Origin: Sphingomonas guangdongensis
Lineage (GTDB): Bacteria > Pseudomonadota > Alphaproteobacteria > Sphingomonadales > Sphingomonadaceae
Direction: 5' to 3'
NCBI RefSeq assembly: GCF_900199185.1
Contig: NZ_OBMI01000002.1
Span: 558,001 to 622,000, forward strand
DNA: 64,000 nt
How positions within the stretch are numbered: position 1 is the stretch's first letter; each line of letters starts with the position of its first letter. The position numbers were made by a program, and so were the translations under genes. Below are positions 1-8,414 of the stretch, piece by piece. The notes below the pieces were generated by a model. The model did not search any database, was not told the origin of the DNA, and saw nothing but the letters and a program-made list of their open reading frames with translations.

Positions 1-423
1 AAGTTCGACTACAAGCTGCGCTGGCTAGACCGGCTGGCGGCGCGCGCGCGCGACCTGCTTGCGGAGGAGCGACCGGTAGTGCTCGCGGGCGACTACAACG
101 TCATCCCGCACGACGACGACACCTTCTCCGTGCCAGCCATGGCAGAGGACGCGCTGATGCAGCCGGAGAGCCGCGCCGGGTACCGCCGCCTGCTGGCGCA
201 AGGATGGACCGATGCGCTGCGCACCCAGTACCCGCGCGGGGGCGTGTGGACCTTCTGGGACTATCAGGCGGGCGCGTGGCAGCGTGACGCGGGCTTCCGG
301 ATCGACCACCTGCTGCTGAGTCCCGCGGCGGCCGACCGCTTCGCGGGGGCGGGCGTCGACAAGGAGCATCGCGGCCGCGACAAGGCGAGCGATCACGCGC
401 CGACCTGGGTGCGGTTGCGATGA
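1..423 (+). CDS. xthA: exodeoxyribonuclease III, C-terminal part (5' end outside window)
   Basis: The frame is open from the first base, so the gene begins upstream of the window. The visible 140 residues are the C-terminal part of an exonuclease III / AP endonuclease fold. The motif LAGDYNVIP supplies the Asp and Asn of the nuclease centre. Later WTFWDYQAGAWQRDAGFRIDHLL and the closing ASDHAP give the conserved RIDH and SDH residues, the final His being catalytic in this family. The enzyme removes nucleotides 3'-5' from duplex DNA and cuts at abasic sites during base-excision repair in the cytoplasm. The stop overlaps the start of the next gene by ATGA, so the two are probably co-transcribed. 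Confidence 0.87.
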   Translation, partial: KFDYKLRWLDRLAARARDLLAEERPVVLAGDYNVIPHDDDTFSVPAMAEDALMQPESRAGYRRLLAQGWTDALRTQYPRGGVWTFWDYQAGAWQRDAGFRIDHLLLSPAAADRFAGAGVDKEHRGRDKASDHAPTWVRLR

Positions 424-1214
424 TCCGGCCGGCGGCGATCGCGGCCGCGTTGGTGATGGCGGCTCCCGCTTTTGCACAGGATGAGCCGCGCTTCTGCCCC
501 AACCGACCCGACCTCAGCTCGTCCGGCTGCACCACCGAACCGGGGCGGGTGCAATTCGAATGGTCGGCGTTCGACTGGCAGCGCGACGACAGTCAGGACA
601 CGCGCGAGGACAGCTTCCTCGCCGCCGACGTGCTGGCGCGGATCGGCGTCGGTGCGCATACCGAGGTACAGCTAGGTTGGTCGCCGGCCGGCCGGGTCCG
701 AACCCGCGATCTCGCCACAGGCGCGGCGGAGACGACGCGCGGTGTCTCGGATGTCCGCGTGGGCGTGCGGCAGGGCTTCGGCCCGCCCGACGGCGACGGC
801 TGGCTGGCCGGGGCAGAGGGCTATGTGACGGTGCCGGTCGGTCGGACGCCGGTAGGGGCGGGCGACTGGGGCGCAGGCGCGATCATCCCGGTCGGCTACA
901 CGAGCGGCCCGTGGCTGTTCGAGCTCACCGGAGAAATCGACGCGGCCGTCAACGAGAGTGGCCACGGCCGCCACCTGGCCTACAGCGGGATCGCGGAGGT
1001 GGCGCGCGATCTCGGCACATCGGTGACCCTCGCCGCCGAGCTCATGGTTGCGCAGGACGACGATCCCGATCGTGCGACCACCCAGGTGCTGGGCGCAGCA
1101 TCCGTCGCGTGGCAACCGACGAAGCGCTTCCAGCTCGATCTGCTCGCGGCGGCCGGCCTCAACCGCGACACGCCGGATTTCCGGCTCGTGACCGGCGGCG
1201 CGATCCTGTTCTGA
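420..1214 (+). CDS. putative outer-membrane beta-barrel protein (transporter / phenol-pathway MetA-like)
   Basis: A 264-residue exported protein. Residues 1-19 form a short signal peptide ending AFAQ. The mature part alternates polar and hydrophobic residues with many Gly and aromatic positions and ends in LVTGGAILF, a terminal Phe typical of outer-membrane barrels recognised by the Bam complex. The pattern resembles the 'transporter' family (COG4313-like, often annotated as putative MetA-pathway phenol degradation). Two Cys near the mature N-terminus (CPNRPDLSSSGC) may form a disulfide. Its start overlaps the stop of xthA by four bases, so translation is likely coupled. No substrate can be inferred. 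Confidence 0.55.
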   Translation: MIRPAAIAAALVMAAPAFAQDEPRFCPNRPDLSSSGCTTEPGRVQFEWSAFDWQRDDSQDTREDSFLAADVLARIGVGAHTEVQLGWSPAGRVRTRDLATGAAETTRGVSDVRVGVRQGFGPPDGDGWLAGAEGYVTVPVGRTPVGAGDWGAGAIIPVGYTSGPWLFELTGEIDAAVNESGHGRHLAYSGIAEVARDLGTSVTLAAELMVAQDDDPDRATTQVLGAASVAWQPTKRFQLDLLAAAGLNRDTPDFRLVTGGAILF

Positions 1215-1362
1215 CGCCAACGCTTGGCGAAGCACCCCAATCCTTGGCGGAGGTCGCTTGACCGCTAAGCAGCTAAGTCATTGTGATTGCCCGGACTGGG
1301 TGTTTGGCACGCCTAATGCACTGACACACTCGCGAAGGGAAACCTGAAGAGGAGTGCCAATC

Positions 1363-1596
1363 ATGATCGCCAGTCTGCTGCTCGCCGCTGTTGTCGCCAT
1401 CCAGCCGGTGCCGTTCGCCGCGCCGGCCGAGCCGGGGGCCGCCGTCGCCACGCCGGCGACGACCGCGCTGGCCCCCACCGCCCGCTCGGTCGCGCCGCGC
1501 TACTGCATCATTGAGGCGCCGACCGGATCGCGGATTCCGCGCAAGGTCTGCGAAACGCGCGCCGACTGGGCTGCCAAGGGCGTTACGATCCCCTGA
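1363..1596 (+). CDS. small secreted protein of unknown function
   Basis: A 77-residue protein. I chose ATG 1363 over the in-frame GTG 1354 because a strong ribosome-binding site (GAAGAGGAG) lies about 8 bases before it and the GTG lies within that site. Residues 1-20 are a hydrophobic signal sequence. An Ala/Pro/Thr-rich linker follows, then a compact C-terminal block with two Cys (RYCIIEAPTGSRIPRKVC) ending in a Trp/Lys/Gly tail. I recall similar small exported proteins with a 'TGSRIP.KVC' block from sphingomonads, without a known role. It stands alone between xthA and the minus-strand acyltransferase. Confidence 0.6.
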   Translation: MIASLLLAAVVAIQPVPFAAPAEPGAAVATPATTALAPTARSVAPRYCIIEAPTGSRIPRKVCETRADWAAKGVTIP

Positions 1597-1635
1597 TCCG
1601 GCCGACCCGGCGGCGGTCCCGTCACCGCCGCCGGC

Positions 1636-2787
1636 TCACAGGTCCTTGCCGTAGACCTGATAAACCTTGTTGATCCGGCCCGCTAGCGTGTCCGCGATCG
1701 AGCGCATCCCCTGATTGTCGTCGAGGATCCAGCCGATCTCGCCCCGCGTCGCGCCGTAGCGGTGGACGGAGGCGCGGCGAATATACTCGATCATCATGAA
1801 GGCGAGCTGGCTCGCCATCCGCGACGCCTGCAGCTCCTTGATCACGCCCATCAGCGGCACGCGCATCGTCCGCACCTTGGGCGCACGCAGCCACAGCAGC
1901 AGCTTCGCCCAGCCGAACGGCAACAGGCTGCCGTTCAGCGGCTTGATCGCTTCGTTGAGGTCGGGAAGCGTGATCATGAAGGCGACCGGGCGGCCGTCGA
2001 GCTCGGCGATGCGGATCAGGTCGTTGAACACGATCGGCTTCAGCTTGACCCCCACGTCCTTGATCTCGGGCGGGGTCAGGGGCACGAAACCCCAATTGTC
2101 CGACCAGGCATCGTTCAGGATGGCGAGGATGAACGCGGCCTCTTCCTCGAAGCGCGACTTGTCGACCTCGCGCACGCGGATGCGGGGGTTCCGCTCGCCC
2201 GACTGGATGATCCGCTGCACCAGGGGCGGGAATTCCTGTGTGATGTCGAGGTCGTAGGTCAGCAACTGCTTGACCGGATCGTAGCCTGCCGCCTCGATCC
2301 ACTCGCGATAGATCGGCCGCGCGTGCCCCATCATGATGGTCGGCGAATGATCATGGCCTTCGATCAGCAGCCCCGGCTCCTCCCAGATCGACATGGAGAT
2401 CGGCCCCAGTGCCCGCCTCATGCCCTGGCCGCGCAGCCACTCCTCCGCCGTCGCGATCAGTTGCGCGCCGATCGCGGCGTCCTCCGCATCGAACAGCCCC
2501 CATTGGCCGACCCCGGGGCCGAAGCCTTGGTCCGCCGGCATGGTGAGTGCCAGCGTGTCGATATGCGCGGAGATGCGCCCGACCACGCGACCCCCTCGCT
2601 CGGCCAGGAACAGCTGCGCCTCCGCGTGGCTGAACCAGCCGTTCTTCGCCGGCGTGATCAGGCCCAGCGCCTCGCCCTTCAGCGGCGGCACCCAGTGGGG
2701 ATCCTCGGCGTAAAGCCGGAACGGCAGGTCGACGAACTTCTTGCGATCGGCCTTCGCCGTGATGGGGCGGATGGTGACGTCGGACAT
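1636..2787 (-). CDS. bcerS: GNAT-fold acyltransferase, probable bacterial ceramide synthase
   Basis: A 383-residue soluble protein with no signal peptide. The N-terminal block (ITAKADRKKFVDLPFRLYAEDPHWVPPL) and overall length match my memory of the YghO/GNAT-like family that includes the bacterial ceramide synthase of Caulobacter. That enzyme N-acylates the long-chain base intermediate made by serine palmitoyltransferase. Within the protein, residues about 50-150 and 230-370 look like two GNAT-like halves (for example FLAERGGRVVGRISAHID and IAELDGRPVAFMITLPDL). The key support for function is context: spt, its carrier protein and a cerR-like reductase lie 5.6-8.4 kb away. It is divergent from a fatty-acid desaturase with 106 bp between starts. 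A different N-acyltransferase role cannot be excluded from sequence alone. Confidence 0.72.
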   Translation of the reverse strand: MSDVTIRPITAKADRKKFVDLPFRLYAEDPHWVPPLKGEALGLITPAKNGWFSHAEAQLFLAERGGRVVGRISAHIDTLALTMPADQGFGPGVGQWGLFDAEDAAIGAQLIATAEEWLRGQGMRRALGPISMSIWEEPGLLIEGHDHSPTIMMGHARPIYREWIEAAGYDPVKQLLTYDLDITQEFPPLVQRIIQSGERNPRIRVREVDKSRFEEEAAFILAILNDAWSDNWGFVPLTPPEIKDVGVKLKPIVFNDLIRIAELDGRPVAFMITLPDLNEAIKPLNGSLLPFGWAKLLLWLRAPKVRTMRVPLMGVIKELQASRMASQLAFMMIEYIRRASVHRYGATRGEIGWILDDNQGMRSIADTLAGRINKVYQVYGKDL

Positions 2788-2893
2788 GTTAGGAAACCTT
2801 CCAGCAATCAGGCGGCGCGAGCAGTCAGCGGCCCCGCGGACCCTGTCAAGCGACCCCCTCCAAATGCCACGCTGGTGCCACTATCTTGCGTCA

Positions 2894-4009
2894 ATGGCGA
2901 CCTCCATGACAACCTCCTCGATCTCGGCAGACACGCGCTCCGCCTTTGTCGGCGTGCGGGCGACTGCGCGCGCTCCACGCCCCGTCATCGTGGATGACAA
3001 GGCGCTGCTGCGGACCGCGGCCGAGATCTCGCGCGACCTGCATTCGGCGAAGCCGGCGATCTACTGGGGCGACACGATCGCCTCCGCGCTGGTCGGCTAT
3101 GCGGCGCTCGCGGGTGCGATCCTGGCGCCCTCGACCGGTTGGGCGTTGGCGGCGGCGGTGGTTGCGGTGTTCGCGCTCTACCGGGCGGGCAGCTTCATTC
3201 ACGAGGTCAGCCACATCAAGCACGCGGCGGTGCCCGGCTTTCGGCTCGGCTGGAACCTGCTGGTCGGCATTCCGCTGCTGATCCCATCCTTCATGTACGA
3301 GGGGGTCCACAACCTCCATCACGCCAAGACCCGCTACGGCACGGTTGACGACCCGGAGTATCTGCCGCTCGCGCTGATGAAGCCGTGGTCGGTGCCGCTG
3401 TTCGTCGTGACCGCCGCGCTCGGGCCGATCGCGCTCCTGTTCCGCTTCGCGGTGCTGTCGCCGCTGTCGCTCGCGATCCCGGGGCTGCGCCGGACGATCG
3501 CGGCGCGCTTTTCCGCGCTCGCGATCAACCCGGCCTTTCGTCGTCGCGACGCGACGAGCGACTATCGCAAGCTGTGGGTGCGGCTGGAGGTCGCGACGAG
3601 CCTGTGGGCGATCACGCTGGTGGCGCTGGTCGCGACCGGGGTGGTGCCGCTGCGCGCCTTTGCGATCTTCCTCGCGATCCTGTCGGCGACCATGGTGCTG
3701 AACCAGGTTCGCACGCTGGTCGCGCACCTGTGGGAGAATGAGGGCGAGGCGATGAGCGTCACCGCCCAGTACCTCGATTCGGTCAACGTGCCGCCGCCGG
3801 CGCTGCTGCCGGCGCTGTGGGCGCCGGTTGGCCTGCGCTATCATGCGCTCCATCACCTGCTCCCGGGACTGCCGTACCACGCGCTCGGTGAGGCGCATCG
3901 CCGGCTGTCGGCGGCGGTGGAGGCGGGCTCGCCCTATCACAAGGCGAGCTACGACGGGCTGCCCGGCCTGCTGCACCGGCTGGTGCGGAGCACGCTCGGC
4001 CAGCGGTGA
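2894..4009 (+). CDS. membrane fatty acid desaturase family protein
   Basis: 371 residues from ATG 2894; the reading frame is open further upstream but that stretch is low-complexity and lies opposite the bcerS start. The three histidine clusters of the membrane di-iron desaturase/hydroxylase family are present: HEVSH at about 103-107, HNLHH at 139-143 and HALHH at 317-321. Four to six hydrophobic segments lie around and between them. The enzyme should use a di-iron centre, O2 and an electron donor to desaturate or hydroxylate an acyl chain, carotenoid or sphingoid substrate in the inner membrane. Divergence from bcerS suggests a link to ceramide acyl chains, but that is inference. It converges with lptG, with four bases between the stops. 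Confidence 0.85.
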   Translation: MATSMTTSSISADTRSAFVGVRATARAPRPVIVDDKALLRTAAEISRDLHSAKPAIYWGDTIASALVGYAALAGAILAPSTGWALAAAVVAVFALYRAGSFIHEVSHIKHAAVPGFRLGWNLLVGIPLLIPSFMYEGVHNLHHAKTRYGTVDDPEYLPLALMKPWSVPLFVVTAALGPIALLFRFAVLSPLSLAIPGLRRTIAARFSALAINPAFRRRDATSDYRKLWVRLEVATSLWAITLVALVATGVVPLRAFAIFLAILSATMVLNQVRTLVAHLWENEGEAMSVTAQYLDSVNVPPPALLPALWAPVGLRYHALHHLLPGLPYHALGEAHRRLSAAVEAGSPYHKASYDGLPGLLHRLVRSTLGQR

Positions 4010-4013
4010 GCGA

Positions 4014-5114
4014 CTACTCTTCCGTCCGGATCAGCACCGCCTCGCCGACAAGCAGGAAGAGCAGGAACGGCGCCCAGGCGGCGAGGAACGGCGGGTAGGC
4101 GCCGAGCGTGCCCATCGCGAGCGCGAAATTGTCGGCGACGAAATAGGCGAAGCCGAGCGCCATGCCGATCACAGCGCGGATGAAGAGCTTGCCCGAGCGC
4201 GCGACGCCGAACGCCGCCACCGCGCCCAGCAGCGGCATCAGCACGGCGGACAGCGGCCCGGACAGCTTGTGCCAGAGGTTGCCCTCGAGCGCCTTGGTCG
4301 GGCGACCGGCGTCGCGCAGATCGTCGATCGCGGCCGACAGCGCGCCGAAGGACAGCCCGTCCGCGCTGACGCTCGACAGGGTGAATTGGTCGGGGCGCAC
4401 ACCCTGCGCCACCAGTGGGTTGCCGAGCGCAGACTGCCGCCCGCTCGCCACGTCGAAGCGCCGCGCGTTGGTCACGCGCCAGCCGTTCCCCTCCGGCCGG
4501 CCGGCATCGGCGAGAATGACATAGGTCAGGCGCCCGGCCTCCCGCTCGTAGAGGCTGACGCCAGCGAGCCGCGCGCCGGCGCCACGGCCGCTGATCCGAC
4601 TGGCGTGGATCAGGTCGTTGCCGCGCCGCACCCACACGTTGGTGCGGTCGCCGCGGTCGACGGGGATCGGTCCGTAGTCGACCTTCCGCCAGGTATCGAG
4701 CGTCGCGGTCGCTCGGGCGACGACGCGATCGTTGAAGGCGAACGAGACGATCGCGACGCCGAGCGCCGCGACGATCAGCGGCGCGAGCACCTGGTGAGCC
4801 GACAGCCCCGACGCCTTGAGTGAGATTACCTCGCTGTTCTGGTTGAGCGTGGTCAGCGTGATGATGGTCGCGAGCAGCACGGAGAAGGGCAGGATCGGCC
4901 AGGAGACGATCTGCGGCATGCGGAGCGATATGTAGCGCAGGATTTGCGCCTGACCGTTGCCCTCATAGGCGAGGATGCGACCGCTCTCGCTCAAGAGGTC
5001 GAGCGTCTGGAGGATCAGCGCCATCCCCGCGACCACGGCCAGGATCCGCACCAGGAATGTCTTGGCGAGATACCAGGTGATCGTACGCGACGGGAAGAAG
5101 GAGTTGAGCGTCAC
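4014..5114 (-). CDS. lptG: LPS/lipid export ABC transporter permease LptG
   Basis: 366 residues from GTG 5114, which overlaps the lptF stop as GTGA; a longer open frame upstream is only the shadow of lptF. The N-terminus (FFPSRTITWYLAKTFLVRI) and the first transmembrane helix are typical of LptG. There are three N-terminal transmembrane helices, a periplasmic beta-jellyroll of about 180 residues, and three C-terminal helices (from about 290). With LptF and the ATPase LptB (not in the window), it extracts LPS from the inner membrane and passes it to LptC/LptA. In sphingomonads, which use glycosphingolipids in the outer membrane, the cargo may differ; see findings. Confidence 0.93.
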   Translation of the reverse strand: MTLNSFFPSRTITWYLAKTFLVRILAVVAGMALILQTLDLLSESGRILAYEGNGQAQILRYISLRMPQIVSWPILPFSVLLATIITLTTLNQNSEVISLKASGLSAHQVLAPLIVAALGVAIVSFAFNDRVVARATATLDTWRKVDYGPIPVDRGDRTNVWVRRGNDLIHASRISGRGAGARLAGVSLYEREAGRLTYVILADAGRPEGNGWRVTNARRFDVASGRQSALGNPLVAQGVRPDQFTLSSVSADGLSFGALSAAIDDLRDAGRPTKALEGNLWHKLSGPLSAVLMPLLGAVAAFGVARSGKLFIRAVIGMALGFAYFVADNFALAMGTLGAYPPFLAAWAPFLLFLLVGEAVLIRTEE

Positions 5115-6310
5115 GCCGCAGCCACCCGCCGGCGGCCGAGCGAGAAGCGTCGCCTGATCCAACCCCAGGCCTTGCCGGCGACGCGTTCGAGCGCGCCGAT
5201 CGGCTGGCCGCCGGGCACATAAGCGATGGTGTAGTACATCCAGAAGGTCAGCGCCGCGAACAGCGCAAAGGGTCCCCACAGCGTGATAATCGGATCGACC
5301 CGGCCGAGCCCGCCGATGTCCTCACCATATTCGTTGATCTTGTGATAGGCGACGATCATCACGATCGCGACGAACACGCCGAGCGCCGACGTCGAGCGTT
5401 TCGGCGGAACCCCCAGCGAAAGCGCCAGCATCGGCAGCAGGAACATGGTCGCGACCTCCGCCAGGCGGAAGTGAAAGGCGGCGCGGCTGGTGTCGCGAAG
5501 CTCCTCCGACACGCGGGAATCCTGCCCCAGCACGGCGAGCTCCGGCAGGGTCAGTTCCAGGTTGCGCTCGCCGCGCCGCCGGAACGCCTCGAACCGCGGC
5601 AGGTCGATGGGCAGGTCGTGCGACGTGAAAGACAGCACCCGCGGACTGACGTAGCCCGGCGCGTAGTGGACCAGCGTACCGTTGGTCAGGCGGAAGATGA
5701 TCACGTCGGGATCGTCGGTGCGCAGGAACTGCCCGCGCTCGGCCGTCGCCGACGCCCAATTGCCGGGGGAGGGGGTCGCGTGGACGAAGATGCCCGAGAG
5801 CTCGGCGCCCTTGTTGCGGCTGCGCTCGATCCGGAGCGTCAGCCGGTCGCCCAGCCTGGTGAACTCGCCGACCTTGATCGATGCGCCGAGCGCGCCCGAG
5901 CGGAGTTCGAATCGCAGGCCCTCATAGGCGTAGCGCGCGCGCGGCTGCACATAGCCGACGATCGCGAGGTTGAGCGCGGCGAGCACGATTGCGTAGAAGT
6001 ACGGAACGCGCAGCAGCCGCGCGTAGCTCATGCCAACGCCGCGCAGAACGTCGAGCTCGGACGTGGTCGCCAGCCGGCGAAAGGCGAGCAAAATGCCGAG
6101 CATCAGCCCGATCGGGATGCCGAGCCCGAGGTACTCGGGCAGCAGGTTGGCCAGCATCTTCCACACCACACTGACCGGGCCACCCTCCGTCGCGACGAAG
6201 TCGAACAACCGCAGCATGCGGTCGAGCACCAGCAGCATCGCCGCGATGAGCAGCGTCGAGATCAGCGGCACCGCGATCAGGCGGGCCATGTAGCGATCGA
6301 TCGACTTCAT
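5111..6310 (-). CDS. lptF: LPS/lipid export ABC transporter permease LptF
   Basis: 399 residues, the usual length of LptF. The start MKSIDRYMARLI is characteristic. Hydrophobic helices lie at about 12-30, 58-80 and 100-120, followed by a periplasmic domain (about 130-280). A second helix set (about 285-370) and a basic cytoplasmic tail follow. The segment RRLATTSELDVLRGVGMS is the conserved coupling-helix region that contacts LptB. It is translationally coupled to lptG by a four-base overlap. It lies 82 bp downstream of the hybrid kinase gene, on the same strand as spt, acp and cerR. Confidence 0.94.
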   Translation of the reverse strand: MKSIDRYMARLIAVPLISTLLIAAMLLVLDRMLRLFDFVATEGGPVSVVWKMLANLLPEYLGLGIPIGLMLGILLAFRRLATTSELDVLRGVGMSYARLLRVPYFYAIVLAALNLAIVGYVQPRARYAYEGLRFELRSGALGASIKVGEFTRLGDRLTLRIERSRNKGAELSGIFVHATPSPGNWASATAERGQFLRTDDPDVIIFRLTNGTLVHYAPGYVSPRVLSFTSHDLPIDLPRFEAFRRRGERNLELTLPELAVLGQDSRVSEELRDTSRAAFHFRLAEVATMFLLPMLALSLGVPPKRSTSALGVFVAIVMIVAYHKINEYGEDIGGLGRVDPIITLWGPFALFAALTFWMYYTIAYVPGGQPIGALERVAGKAWGWIRRRFSLGRRRVAAA

Positions 6311-6392
6311 GAGGTGTGGAGCAGCCGGAGGCCTTCGGAGCGGACGGGGCAGCTATACGCGGGAAGCCCGCGCCTGCCAGCCCCCGAAACGC

Positions 6393-8369
6393 TCAGGCAG
6401 CGGCGGTCTGCGGCACGGCAGGGGTGGCGCCGCGAGCCGCCAGCGCCTGGCGCACCGCGCCGTCGAGCCCGGCGATCGTGAACGGCTTGCGGAGCACGCC
6501 GTGGCCGCCGAAATCCTCCGCCTCGCCCGCTTCGCCGGCGTAGCCCGTGACGAACAGGACGGCGGCATCCGGCCGGAGCTGCGACAGCTCGCCGACCAGT
6601 TCGGGCCCGGTCTTCCCCGGCATCAGCACGTCCGAGATGATCAGGTCGATGACATCCAGGTTGTTGGCGACCGCCATCGCCTTCAGCGGGTCGTTGCACG
6701 CGATCGGCTGGTGGCCGAGCTCGGTCAGCGCGGCGACGGTGGCGGAGAGCACGCGAGGATCGTCCTCGACGACGAGTACCTGGAGCGGGCGCACCTGGCG
6801 CCCGGCGATTGCCTCGACCAGCACGGGCGCGGTGCTCGCCCCGCTGTCCGCCGCGGCGTGCCGGGGGAGGTAGATGGTGACGGTGCAGCCTTCGCCCGGC
6901 GCGGAGCGGATCGCGATGTCGCCGCGCGACTGCTGGACGAAGCCGAAGATCTGGCTGAGACCGAGCCCCGTTCCCTTGCCGACCGGCTTGGTGGTGAAGA
7001 AGGGCTCGAAAACGCGGTCGATCACCTCCGGGGTCATGCCGACGCCGGTGTCGGTGACGGCGATGGTCGCGTAATCGCCGGCGGCGCAGTGTCCCACCTC
7101 GTGCTCGGCAAGCGTGACGGCCCCGGTCGCGATGGTCAGCGTGCCGCGGCCGTCCATCGCGTCGCGGGCGTTGACGGCAAGGTTCAGGATCGCGTTCTCC
7201 AGCCCGTGGCGGTCGACCCAGACGTGCCAGCCCGGTTGCGCATGCGCTGTCCTGACCTGGATCAGGTCGCCGAGCGTCCGGTCGATCAGGTCGCGCATGC
7301 CCTCGATCAGCGCGCGCGCCTCCACTGCCTGCGGCAGCAGCGGTTCGGACCTGGCGAAGGCGAGCAGGCGCCGGGTGAGGGCGGAGGCGCGGCTCGCGCC
7401 CTCGGCCGCGCTGTCCAGGTGCCGCAGCACGTCGGCGCCGCCATCTAGGTGCCGGCGCTTAGCGAGTTCGATGCCGCCGAGCACGACGGCAAGCATGTTG
7501 TTGAAGTCGTGGGCGATACCGCCGGTCAGCTGTCCGACCGCGTCGAGCTTCTGGATCTGGCGCAGCCGCGCCTCGGCCGCGGCGCGCTCGGCGGCCTCCG
7601 CGTGCAACTCACGGGTCGCGTCGGCGACCGCCAGCTGCAGCAGTTCGGAGCGCTGCCGCTCGGCGTCCGCCTCGGCCGACGAGATCGCGCGGTCGGCCAG
7701 CGCTCGCACGGTCATGTAGCCGAGCACGATCGCGCCGATCATCAGCGCGATACCGAAGCCCGCGAACAGCTTCACCGCGCGGTTGGAGGTCTCGATCGAC
7801 TCGAGCGCCGTCGCCGATCGCTCGGTAAGAAGGTGTCGCTCCGACGCGATCAGCCCTTTGAGCAGCGTGTCGATGCGTGCGAGCGCGGCGCCGTCGCGGG
7901 CACGATAGAAGCGGGCTAGCGCCTGCGCGTTCTTGCTGTAGTTGGTCGACAGCGCGATCAGCGCGAGCTCGTCGCCGCGTTCCTGATACGCTTGGCGGAG
8001 TGCGGCGACGCGCGCGGTTTGCTCCGAATTGTCGCGCGTGATGATGCCCAGGCGTCGGATCTGCTCGCCCGCCAGCACCCAATAGGCCGAGTACTGCTGC
8101 CCGAGCGTCCGGTCGGTTGAGATCACGTAGCGTCCCAGAGCCGCTTCCGCCCGGGCCATCGTACCCGCCAGCGTGCGGGTCAGGATCATCACCTCGTAGC
8201 TGTGTGACTGCAGGCGAAGCGCGCGATCGCGCTCTCGCGTGCCATCGGCGAGCGAATATATCATCGTGAAAAGGACGCCCGCGCCAAGCAGCGCCACGAT
8301 CGTCAGCATGATCGTGCGCCAATTGGCGTAGACCGCGGTCACCGCCCTGGACGTGCCCCACCCGCTCAT
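6393..8369 (-). CDS. membrane-bound hybrid sensor histidine kinase with receiver domain
   Basis: 658 residues. A transmembrane helix at about 19-40 and another at about 200-222 flank a helical periplasmic sensor of about 160 residues that resembles a CHASE3 domain (repeated ERDRAL and ASERHLL-type helices). A coiled-coil linker leads to the dimerisation domain with the phospho-acceptor His287 in the GGIAHDFNN motif. The ATPase domain has Asn396/Asn400, DTGVGM (440-445) and GKGTGLGLS (465-472). A C-terminal receiver domain carries Asp580 (SDVLMPG) and a KPF motif. No output domain is attached, so signalling must continue by phosphotransfer or by receiver interaction. It lies 45 bp downstream of spt on the same strand, which hints at a link to membrane lipid state. 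Confidence 0.93.
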   Translation of the reverse strand: MSGWGTSRAVTAVYANWRTIMLTIVALLGAGVLFTMIYSLADGTRERDRALRLQSHSYEVMILTRTLAGTMARAEAALGRYVISTDRTLGQQYSAYWVLAGEQIRRLGIITRDNSEQTARVAALRQAYQERGDELALIALSTNYSKNAQALARFYRARDGAALARIDTLLKGLIASERHLLTERSATALESIETSNRAVKLFAGFGIALMIGAIVLGYMTVRALADRAISSAEADAERQRSELLQLAVADATRELHAEAAERAAAEARLRQIQKLDAVGQLTGGIAHDFNNMLAVVLGGIELAKRRHLDGGADVLRHLDSAAEGASRASALTRRLLAFARSEPLLPQAVEARALIEGMRDLIDRTLGDLIQVRTAHAQPGWHVWVDRHGLENAILNLAVNARDAMDGRGTLTIATGAVTLAEHEVGHCAAGDYATIAVTDTGVGMTPEVIDRVFEPFFTTKPVGKGTGLGLSQIFGFVQQSRGDIAIRSAPGEGCTVTIYLPRHAAADSGASTAPVLVEAIAGRQVRPLQVLVVEDDPRVLSATVAALTELGHQPIACNDPLKAMAVANNLDVIDLIISDVLMPGKTGPELVGELSQLRPDAAVLFVTGYAGEAGEAEDFGGHGVLRKPFTIAGLDGAVRQALAARGATPAVPQTAAA

Positions 8370-8414
8370 CCCGGCTGCGTTGTAGCCGAACGCGAGTCGC
8401 GTGGAAAGCGAAGG

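Noticed and set aside
2741..2893. N-terminal 51-residue extension of the desaturase
   Set aside because: It overlaps the start of the divergent bcerS gene and has no conserved character; ATG 2894 fits family length.
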